This document shows, one piece after another, positions 8,804-16,799 of a stretch of DNA of 16,799 bases (its first letter is position 1; each line of letters opens with the position of its first letter). The translations under genes were made by a program, and so were the position numbers. Source of the DNA: Oehlia diaphana (taxonomy: Eukaryota; Glomeromycota; Glomeromycetes; Glomerales; Glomeraceae); the NCBI GenBank assembly GCA_003833135.1, contig QZLH01001242.1:9748-26546 (forward strand). Reading direction: 5' to 3'. The notes beneath the pieces are model-generated. The model saw nothing but the letters and a program-made list of their open reading frames with translations. It was not told the origin of the DNA and searched no databases.

Positions 8804-9193
8804 AAAGACTATTATGTCAAAACTACTTATATTAATTTATTTATTTTATTTCATTTTACATTATTTATTTTACTTTTTTTATATAAATAATATTCGAATA
8901 GCTTACAAAAAGGATTTTAAAGTCATAAATTTAAACAAAAAAAAACAAAAAAATATGTTCTTCTGGTCTTGTTTTAATTGATGTTTCTAGAATGTAACAG
9001 TTTAAAAATAAATTTTTTATAAATACCTGCATTCACTCCGATGTTAGTGAAAAGTCCGAACTTGAAAATCCTATTGAAAATGTTTGTATCCAGAGTATCA
9101 GATTTAAAAAATTTCGATAGTTTTCTTTGAACACTTTACTCGTTTTCATCTCATTAACAATAATAGCCTTTTAAAGTTCATATATTAAAAAAG
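8804..9193. other. Intergenic region
   Basis: 390 bp between the membrane-protein gene and END3, both on the + strand. It is AT-rich with several A and T runs. I see no RNA gene or repeat beyond low complexity. Confidence 0.5.
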
Positions 9194-10959
9194 ATGAGTG
9201 GCATCAGTGACATTGAGAAACAACAGTATTTTAAGGTTTTTTCTGCCCTAGGGCCCGCAAATGGTTTTATTTCTGGTAAGTTAAATATACAGCCTTATAA
9301 TTTATCTGACAAAATAAAGCTTTAATTATATTATCAATCTAGGTAACCAAGCTAGAAATTGGCTCATGAACTCAACTTTACCTGTGCAATGGCTTGAAAG
9401 GATATGGTAGGTTTTTTTATTTTTAAAAAACATAATATATATTTGTATCAACTAATTATTTTTTTCTAATAAAGGGATCTTTGTGATATTGATAAGGATG
9501 GCCAACTTGACTTTGATGAATTTTCAGTCACATCTAGATTGGTTAATGATTTATTGGCTCGGGTATATTCGGATGTCCCACCAACATTACCTCCTCATTT
9601 AATCCCCCCCAGTAAGGCATATCTCTTTGGAGGAAGCGGTGGTGGATTTCATGGAGGTTCAACATTAGGAATTAATTCCGGAGTATACCCTCGTACAATT
9701 AGTCCTATTCCGCAATCGATCAGCCCAGTTCCATTATCCATTAGTCCAATCCCTCAGTCAAACAGTCCACTTCCTAACATGATGCCTTCGTATTCACAAT
9801 CAAAGATACAACCTCCACTTCCACCTCCTTCACTGCATCATCAGGTATATTAATTATAAGTTAATATTATTTCAAACCTTATATAAAAAGATCGGCTAGA
9901 AAATTTTTAGTATTCTTAATAGTCGAGTAGTTATGGTAGCTTCCCAACAGCACCTTTATCCGATGATTTTGATTGGTATATGCCTCCAGCAGATAAATTT
10001 AATTATGAAAATGAATATACTAAACATGTCGGAGCTCATGGTTATGTCCGATGTAAGTTAAGGTTTTTTTTCCTCCCACTTTTCTTTGATTTACATAAAA
10101 AATTTTTTTTACTATTACTTATATTTTACTTTAGTTGCAAACTTTGATGAGTTATATCAACGACTTGGAATACCGAGAGAAGAGTGTATAGCAGCATGGT
10201 TTTGAATTTATTTGTTATATTAGGTTTTTTTAAGTTGTATACAATCGTTAAAAATAATTTATTACGAATATTTAGGGGTCTTGTCGATGTTAACTTTGAA
10301 CAACAACTCGGAAAAGATCAATGTCTTGTCTTCCTTCATATATTAAATCAGCGAAGTAAAGGAAAACGTATACCTGATAGTTTACCTAGTGCTTTAAAAA
10401 CATCATTAGTAAGAGGAAAATTAAATTACAACTATAATGAAGCTCTTGATCCTTCATGGAAGTCAAAGACAAATGATAGTGTTAATAGTTCAACTTATGG
10501 ACAATCATCTAATTCAGGTGGTAGGTGAAAAATTTAAATCTATTTATATAAAAAATATCAAATTTAATAAAATTGAACTTCTCATTAGGAAAATGGGAAG
10601 AAGAAAAATTAGAAAAAGAATTAGCCGAATTAAATGAAAGGATAAAGAAAGCAGAAGACGTTGCATTATCTTCATATACAAGTGCTTTACAAATCTCATC
10701 TAGCGGAGGAAAACCATCAGAATATAGACAACTTTATGAATTTAAACAAAAGCAACTAGCAGAATTAAATGAAAAAGAACAGTTAAATAGAAATTTAGAA
10801 GAATGTATTCGAAAAGAACGTCTTTCAGTACGTGAATTACAAGATAACATTCAATCTTTGAAAAACCATGTAAGAACTTTAGAAAATACTTTGGAGAATA
10901 GTCAATCAGAATATAGAAGAATTCAACAAGATATTGATAATGTAAAACTTGGAAGATGA
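9194..10959 (+). CDS. END3: Actin cytoskeleton-regulatory/endocytosis protein End3 (EH domain)
   Basis: Exons 9194-9275, 9343-9406, 9475-9844, 9923-10052, 10135-10198, 10276-10520 and 10589-10959 give 441 aa. In yeast, End3 works with the EH-domain proteins Pan1 and Sla1 at cortical actin patches during endocytosis. The N-terminal EH domain (about 1-95) has the conserved Trp49 and a complete EF-hand loop [12 protein letters not shown] (53-64) with acidic ligands at 53, 55, 57, 61 and 64. [17 protein letters not shown] follows, as in End3. A species-specific Pro/Ser region (about 95-172) contains four tandem heptads. DDFDWYMPP opens the second, degenerate EH-like domain, then [10 protein letters not shown] and [10 protein letters not shown] as in fungal End3. 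Residues 319-441 form a highly charged predicted coiled coil matching the End3 C-terminal repeats. Longer than yeast End3 (349 aa), mainly through the Pro/Ser linker. Intron 5 has a non-consensus GTTTTG donor at 10199. Confidence 0.92.
9698..9781 (+). repeat. Four tandem 21 bp coding repeats (heptapeptide SPxP)
   Basis: Inside END3 exon 3, codons 124-151 encode [21 protein letters not shown] and NSPLPNM. Codons differ between copies (CCT/CCG/CCA, AGT/AGC) while Ser-Pro-x-Pro is kept, so the repeat is old and appears constrained at protein level. Confidence 0.7.
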
Positions 10960-11202
10960 TATGAAATATTAATTTATTTACTTAAAATCCTATTATTGTA
11001 TTTTTATTTTAATATGAAGAAAATTTTTTAGATTTAGATGAAAAACTATTTAAATAAAAAAGAACCAATTTATTATTTACTTGTTTATTTTGGTAATGAC
11101 GTAACTCAATGATCTGCGAAGTGTGATAATTTTTTCATAAAATTTTTTTATTAAATTTACCATCAATCCATGAAACTCTCTTATTATTAATTAATCTTTA
11201 CC
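10960..11202. other. Intergenic region END3 to EFM5-like gene
   Basis: 243 bp of AT-rich DNA. No feature beyond the expected 3' and 5' untranslated regions is visible. Confidence 0.5.
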
Positions 11203-12413
11203 ATGGCAGATGAAAAATCCGAAAACTTGGATGATGATATTCCAAAGTATTTATTTATATTTCTATATTTATAAGTATATATTTTTTATTATTAAAATTT
11301 TAAAATTAAATAATATATATAATATGTTTATTTAGTTTATCTGAACATGCATTATCGGCATTAAATGAATTTCTTTCAGAACAAGAACAACATCAAATAA
11401 AATTTGAACAATTAAGGCAAAAATCTTTATCATCTATACAAAATTATTTAGGAACAAATTCACAAAATAAAGGGAATGAGGAGCAAAATGAGGAAAATGA
11501 AGTTAATATGGAATTGTTTAAAGAAGATTGGCAGGTATGATTATGTCATTTTATGGATATGGTTATTATATAAATGAGAAGATTTAAACTAATAATTTTT
11601 TTTTTGTTCTTAACTTGGTTAATAAGTTGAGTCAATTTTGGGTTAAGTTTCCTTAATTTTAAAAAAGTCGATTTTTGTTGATTTTATTATAATTCTTAAA
11701 ATGACCAAATATTATTTTCTGTTTAATTAGTATGATGAAGAAACATCGAATACATTAGCTCAAGAAGCTTTAGCTAATACAAGTCCAGATGGTCGGATAG
11801 CATGTATTAGTACACCAACAGCATTTGTAAAATTAAAAGTATTTTTCACATTATTTTTAAATAAATTTATAAAGGAATCAATTATACTTTTCATTATATT
11901 AACAATATTATTTGAAATTTATTAAAATAGTCAGTAAAACCACTTCCAAAACAAACAATTTGTCTCTTTGAATATGATACAAGATTCAATATATACGGAA
12001 ATGATTTTTATGAATATGATTATAAGGATCCGACTAAATTTCGAAATTCTTCGGAACTAAAAAATTCTTTTGATTTCATATTAGTTGATCCTCCATTTTT
12101 AAGTGAAGATTGTTGTACTAAAACTATGATAACAGTTAGATGGCTTGGAAAGAAAGAGAATTGTAAAATTTTAATTTGCACGGGTAAATTATCAATTTAT
12201 CTATCATTTATTATTATGGACTCCCCAAAAAAAAAAGAAATAATAATAATTATTTTTTTTTTAGGTGCTGTAATGCGTGACCTTATTTATAGACTAGTCA
12301 AGGCAAAGATGACAACTCACTTTCCAAGACATAAAAGTGGATTGGCAAATGAATTTCGTTGTTACTCAAATTATGAAAGCCAAAAAATTAAATGGGTAAA
12401 AGATGAATTATAA
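11203..12413 (+). CDS. EFM5: eEF1A lysine N-methyltransferase (EFM5 / EEF1AKMT1-like)
   Basis: Exons 11203-11246, 11336-11534, 11731-11838, 11931-12183 and 12265-12413 give 250 aa, close to the yeast Efm5 length of 248. The family, once named N6AMT2 because of its DNA-methyltransferase-like DPPF motif, transfers methyl groups from S-adenosylmethionine to a lysine of translation elongation factor eEF1A in the cytoplasm. Visible here: LSEHALSALNEFLSEQ and MELFKEDWQYDEETSNTLAQE in the N-terminal half; ACISTPTAF; LFEYDTRF (129-136), likely the SAM-binding strand with its acidic end; FDFILVDPPFLSEDC with DPPF at 170-173; ILICTGAVM; and the C-terminal HFPRHKSGLANEFRCYSNY. An acidic Glu/Asn-rich insert sits at about 62-75. 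The intron at 11535-11730 (196 bp) is long for this locus. The DPPF signature in this family reflects protein, not DNA, methylation. Confidence 0.9.
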
Positions 12414-12810
12414 TAAAAATAAATTATATATTTAATATATATTATAATAAATAATAAAAAATTACTGTATTGGCGGCTATGCAATAGCTATCATTGATTC
12501 TGATCAAATGATTTGTGGAATAAACGTCGTTAATTTTTATTTCGAGTAGCTTAAGAATCTTTTTTGAAATGAAATTATATTCATTGTCTAACTGAATTAT
12601 CACTTGATATAATCCATTCTTTTGCAGTTTCCCCTATTTCTTAACGATTAGATAACACTTTAACATGAATTCATTCTTCTTGCTTCTATGATAATCTATG
12701 CGAAACGCGTCAAATCTGTGTTACGCAAAAGATCTAAAATATTGACCAGCATTTATATCAATGCCCGTGATTGAAATTTTTTGCATTTATCGCTATTCCA
12801 TATTTTCGCA
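12414..12810. other. Intergenic region, SHMT promoter side
   Basis: 397 bp. The part next to the EFM5-like gene is AT-only. From about 12650 onward the DNA is more mixed and holds ACGCGT at 12705-12710, which matches the MluI cell-cycle box consensus. A single short match is weak evidence. No RNA gene is seen. Confidence 0.45.
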
Positions 12811-15085
12811 ATGTTAAAAAGACTGTTACGTAGGCCTACGCTTCAACAATCTCTAAAAACTAACCATGGTTTATCAAGTCTTATATCTGTATGTATTTTA
12901 TCATTTTATGACCCCTTTTTTCAATTAAATTTTTAAAACTTTTTCTTAATGAACTTTAAGAGAGGCTATGCTTTTAGCGCAGCTCAAAAGGAGGTATTGA
13001 AAAAATAATATTTTTTTTTTTTTTTTTTTATAGTCATAAATCTTATCTATTTGCTTTATTGTTATTAGTATTTGAACAAACATTTGTCGGAAATTGATCC
13101 AGAAGTTTCCGACATTATAGAAAAAGAAAAAAAGCGACAACGCGAGAGTATAGTACTTATTCCATCAGAGGTGAATTTAATTTACCTAATTGTATTCACT
13201 CTTATTACTTACTATTCATTAATATTTATAAATTAATTATCAAGAATTTCACGTCACGCGCGGTTGTAGAAGCTTTAGGCTCTATTATGCAAAATAAGTA
13301 TTCGGAAGGATATCCGGGTGCAAGGTATGAAATTTGATCTAAAGAAATTGCTTATCATTTTCTTATTATAAATTGGCCTTTTTTTTAGATATTATGGTGG
13401 AAATGAATTCATTGATCAGGCAGAAATTCTGTGTCAGAAGCGAGCTTTAGAAGCTTTTAATTTGAAGGATTCTGAATGGGGTGTAAATGTTCAGCCTCTA
13501 TCAGGTAGTTTTAATAATTCATAAATTATTTCAAATATGATATCTCAATATTTCTTTTTTATATTATGTAGGATCACCTGCCAATTTATATGTGTACAAT
13601 GCTATATTAAAGCCTCATGAACGGTTGATGGGATTGGATTTACCACATGGTGGACAGTAAATATTTTCAATTAATCATTATAATAATTTCAAACATTTAT
13701 AAAATTTTATTTACTTAAAATTTTATTTAATTAGCTTATCACATGGATATCAAACAGATACTAAGAAAATTTCAGCAGTTTCATCCTACTTTGAGACTTT
13801 ACCATATCGGTTAAATGAAAAAACGGGGATAATAGATTATGATGCCCTCGAAGCTTCGGCGGTATTATATCGACCAAAAGTTATTATTGCCGGTGCTAGC
13901 GCATACCCAAGAAATTATGATTATGCACGAATGAAGCAAATTACAGAAAAAGTGAATGCATATTTAATTGCAGATATAGCTCATATTAGCGGTATGTTTT
14001 GCAATTGAAATTTTATGATTTGGTACACAAATATCTAATTTTCATTTTTATTCTTTAGGTTTAATTTCTGCTGGGGTTCTTCCTTCGCCATTTGAATTCG
14101 CCGATATTGTCACAACTACAACGCATAAATCTCTTAGAGGTCCACGTGGAGCATTAATATTTTACAGGAAAGGTGTACGTAAGGTTGATAAGAAAGGAAA
14201 AGGTGATTATGTGAATAATTATTCGATTAACTTCTTTTAGACTATCAGGCATCGTTAATTTTTTTTGTTTGTTTTAACTTGTAAAGTAAATCCTCCCTAT
14301 CTATAATGATCAAAAAGAAATCTTGTATGATCTTGAAAATCCTATCAACCAATCTGTATTTCCCGGACATCAGGGTGGGCCACATAATCACACTATCACT
14401 GCACTCGCCGTGGCACTCAAGCAAGCTAAATCTCCAATTTTCAAAGAATACCAACAGCAAGTATTAAAAAATAGTCTTTCATTCGCCGAAGCATTTAAGA
14501 AAATGGGATATAACTTAGTTTCGGGTGGTACAGATACACATCTGTTGTTAGTGGATTTAAAATCAAAAGTGAGTTTGAGTATGAACAATTTCAATGAAAT
14601 GTTGACATTACGCGAATTTTAATCAATCTTTTTTTAGAATATCGATGGCGCACGTGTGGAACGAGTCCTTGAATTGGCAAATATCGCGGCTAATAAGAAT
14701 ACAGTTCCTGGTGATAAGAGTGCCTTTATACCAGGAGGATTACGTGTTGGTACACCAGCCATGACAACACGTGGTCTTAATGAATCTGATTTTGAAAAAA
14801 TTGCAGAATTCATTGATCGTGGTGTCAAATTAACTATTGATATAAAAAAGAAAGTTACAGGTAAAAACAATTAATATATATATAATTTTTAATAATTGAG
14901 GTAATATAAAAAAATAATTAATAATTTTTGTATTTGTAGGGACCAAACTCTTAGATTTTAAAGAGCATTTGGGTGATCATGGTTCCAGTGAACCACTTAT
15001 TAAAGATTTAAAGGATGAAGTAATAAATTTTGCAAAAAAATTTCCTACTATTGGTTTTGATGAAAGTGAAATGAAATATGCATAA
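12811..15085 (+). CDS. SHM1: Serine hydroxymethyltransferase, mitochondrial
   Basis: Eleven exons (12811-12888, 12961-12993, 13069-13170, 13245-13324, 13389-13504, 13572-13656, 13735-13991, 14059-14202, 14318-14568, 14638-14860, 14940-15085) give 504 aa. The enzyme is PLP-dependent, interconverts serine plus tetrahydrofolate with glycine plus methylene-tetrahydrofolate, and supplies one-carbon units. The first about 38 residues ([16 protein letters not shown]..., ending near RGYAFSA) are Arg/Lys-rich with no acidic residue, a convincing mitochondrial presequence, so the SHM1-type isoform is inferred. Family motifs: [72 protein letters not shown] with the PLP Schiff-base lysine at 274, [12 protein letters not shown], and [15 protein letters not shown] with the substrate-carboxylate Arg. 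No key residue is missing. Intron 8 (14203-14317, 115 bp) ends in CAAAAAG without a pyrimidine tract, yet only this site restores [10 protein letters not shown]. Confidence 0.95.
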
Positions 15086-15181
15086 ATAATATCGAAGCAG
15101 TCCGTAAAATCTATATTAAACCTGATCTTTGTGCATATTACAATGTAGCTTATATTGTAAATTTTTATTTATAAAATTAAG

Positions 15182-15206
15182 TCGAAAAAGTTCGAAAAAG
15201 TTCGAA
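15182..15206. repeat. Tandem 10 bp repeat TCGAAAAAGT, 2.5 copies
   Basis: TCGAAAAAGT occurs twice exactly, followed by TCGAA, about 100 bp after the SHMT stop codon. It is probably replication slippage in the 3' flank. Confidence 0.7.
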
Positions 15207-15597
15207 TTTGTTAAATTTAGTGATTTAAATGGTTTATTCGTACATAATGTACAATTACAGTGATTATTATTTGTATAGTATACATAATGAGCTACAAAAT
15301 ATTTTCATTTTCTGAATGGTACAATGTGACTAAATTCTCGAATCTTAAAAACCTAATTCCATTATAATATAACCTAATATGACTTAAACTAACTAAACAT
15401 ATCATTTGTTTGTGGGAATAAAGAGACAAATATTTGACCATGTGAAATTATTGATTTATTAATTATCGTATCTTTCTTTGTATCGTGTTTTTATAAACTT
15501 TTACGATTCTAACATAGGAATATATATTTATATTTTCATAAAAATTATTGAATATAAGGGTTCATTAATTTTTATAAGTGAAAATTATAATATTACG

Positions 15598-15598
15598 A

Positions 15599-15626
<28 letters not shown>
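15598..15626. repeat. AAAATA-type microsatellite
   Basis: Repeated AATAAA units, about five, in non-coding DNA. The unit resembles a polyadenylation signal but the array is simple-sequence DNA. Confidence 0.7.
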
Positions 15627-15632
<6 letters not shown>

Positions 15633-15844
15633 AAAAGAATCGTTCCAAACGATTCAATTAAATGAAGAAGGTTATTGTGATACTTAATGATGATAATGAA
15701 TATCATTGCTTATATATACAGTATATAAAAAAAAAGTATTATAATATATATTTTTTTAAAATAAAATTCCTAAAGCTATATAATAATTTACTTAATCTAC
15801 ACCAATTCATGTGAATCGGGTACTAAAAAAAAAAATATACTATT

Positions 15845-15865
15845 ATATATATATATATATATATA
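15845..15865. repeat. (TA)n microsatellite
   Basis: About ten TA units. Shorter TA runs also occur in introns of the membrane-protein gene at about 7927-7942 and 8596-8612. Confidence 0.75.
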
Positions 15866-16705
15866 AACATCATAATTTCGATCTATAGTTCTAAAAACAT
15901 TGTTTTATCCCGTAAAATAGGTTAAATCATGATTGAATAAGTAATCATTTTCAGAAAAAAGGTTTATCAAACATTAAAGATCTTGATTAAAGTCGTCATT
16001 TCTAGAAGTTAAGTTTATCAAAAATTTTCATTAATTGAATCAGCAAATCCATTTTTTTTTTTTGGATTTTTCTCATCATCAATTAAAATGAATCATAAAT
16101 GGTATTTTAATAATATTACTATATTATCTATCATTTTATAATGAATATTTTTTTTAGAATTGATATGTTATAATAATAACATTATAACAATCAATTAAAT
16201 TTAATACATTATGATCACCTTTCAGATTAATCCTATTTTAATTAAAAATTATATATCTAGACAAATCCTATTTTGTAAATTTCACCCCTGATGATACTCG
16301 AATTTATTCCAATTTCTAGAATCACATATTCAACAAATTGATTTGATTTTACCAGGAGTTCCTCCTATCTATCAACTAATAAATTTATTGAAATTTCATT
16401 AGTAATAATAAATTATGTAATTGAACATATTTTATTGGGATCAAGCCATCAAAAATTTTTGTAACAAATTGGATTATAAGATTATCCACCAATTACTAGG
16501 TAAGAACAAAAAACGAAGAAAATTATTAGATAATAATAATCATCCTATTTCCTAGATTTTTTTCCAAATGAGGGAGAGTACAGTACGTTGAGATAATATT
16601 TTAAAAACTATAATCTTAAGATTTCAATTAAATATAAAAAAAGAAAAGAATTCCTTAAAATAGTATTTTATTATAAAAATAAGAAAAGAAAGAAAAAAAA
16701 AAAAG

Positions 16706-16721
16706 AAAAAAAAAAAAAAAA

Positions 16722-16754
<33 letters not shown>
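16706..16754. repeat. A20/T29 homopolymer block
   Basis: Twenty A followed by 29 T, then further A and T runs to the end of the window. The block is self-complementary and low-complexity; the run lengths may be affected by sequencing or assembly error. Confidence 0.8.
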
Positions 16755-16799
16755 CCTTAAAAAATTAAAAAAAAAAAAATTTTAAAATTTTTTTTTTTT

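Larger units (their letters stand above)
15086..16799. other. Long AT-rich region without a supported gene
   Basis: 1.7 kb with no coding region I can defend. It holds the SHMT 3' flank, a short tandem repeat, an (AAAATA)-type run, an AT microsatellite, AT-rich low-complexity DNA, weakly protein-like fragments at 16295-16402 and 16421-16500, and a terminal block of A and T homopolymers. Confidence 0.5.

Noticed and set aside
8745..8981. 78-codon frame overlapping the end of the membrane-protein gene
   Set aside because: It overlaps the real last exon in another frame and continues into AT-rich 3' flank. Its hydrophobicity comes from TTT/TTA runs.
12061..12183. DNA N6-adenine methyltransferase reading of the DPPF motif
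   Set aside because: The whole-protein pattern and 250-aa length match the EFM5/EEF1AKMT1 protein-lysine methyltransferases, for which the old N6AMT2 name is a misnomer.
12946..13140. Minus-strand frame over SHMT exons 2-3
   Set aside because: It is made largely of the poly-T tract of intron 2 read as Lys/Phe runs, with no family features.
14059..14202. Ser instead of Thr after the PLP lysine of SHMT (HKS)
   Set aside because: HKSLRGPR is a common variant in fungal and plant SHMTs as far as I know, so it is not unusual.
14245..14870. Minus-strand open frames opposite SHMT exons 9 and 10
   Set aside because: They mirror a highly conserved coding sequence on the + strand; open antisense frames are expected there.
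15598..15626. CRISPR-like regular repeats
   Set aside because: The units are adjacent simple-sequence repeats without unique spacers, in a eukaryotic genome.
15478..15687. 69-codon + strand open frame after SHMT
   Set aside because: Composition is Ile/Tyr/Lys/Asn, and it includes the AAATA microsatellite read as a KNKNKN run. It lacks an ATG start in context and any recognisable motif.

Overview
This window looks like nuclear DNA of an early-diverging, very AT-rich, intron-dense fungus. An arbuscular mycorrhizal fungus (Glomeromycotina, Rhizophagus-like) is my best guess. The reasons are the fungal endocytic protein End3, about 41 short spliceosomal introns (mostly 61-101 bp) with GTAAGT/GTATGT-type donors and TTTAG acceptors, and AT-only intergenic DNA with long A/T runs. 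The organism is inferred from style and gene content, not from a search.

Layout: 1-471 is a GATC-rich stretch that looks like a mobile-element remnant. 472-1724 (+) is a four-exon gene joining a thioredoxin/peroxiredoxin-like domain to an F-box. 1903-4354 (-) is an eight-exon 5'-nucleotidase-family metallophosphoesterase. It converges on the first gene and is transcribed away from the next one across a 317 bp shared promoter region. 4672-5961 (+) is the exosome subunit Rrp42. 6154-7022 (+) is an unrecognised Gln-rich protein gene. 7023-7731 is non-coding with repeat relics. 7732-8803 (+) is a four-helix membrane protein with an N-terminal Cys cluster. 9194-10959 (+) is End3. 11203-12413 (+) is an EFM5-like protein-lysine methyltransferase. 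12811-15085 (+) is mitochondrial serine hydroxymethyltransferase with 11 exons. 15086-16799 has no gene I can support and ends in poly(A)/poly(T).

The recognised genes are housekeeping: RNA decay and processing, endocytosis, eEF1A methylation and one-carbon metabolism. They sit close together and do not form a pathway cluster. I rebuilt the exon models by hand from splice sites, reading phase and family conservation; every junction keeps frame. The least certain parts are the gene 1 exons, the second intron of the 6154-7022 gene, and SHMT intron 8.

The most unusual object is the 472-1724 gene. Its CPVC-containing thioredoxin-like half is invisible in single open reading frames and appears only after splicing. 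Other points worth checking are A-rich 3' splice sites (7 of 41), very short exons, a four-copy heptapeptide repeat in End3, and two possible cassette microexons.
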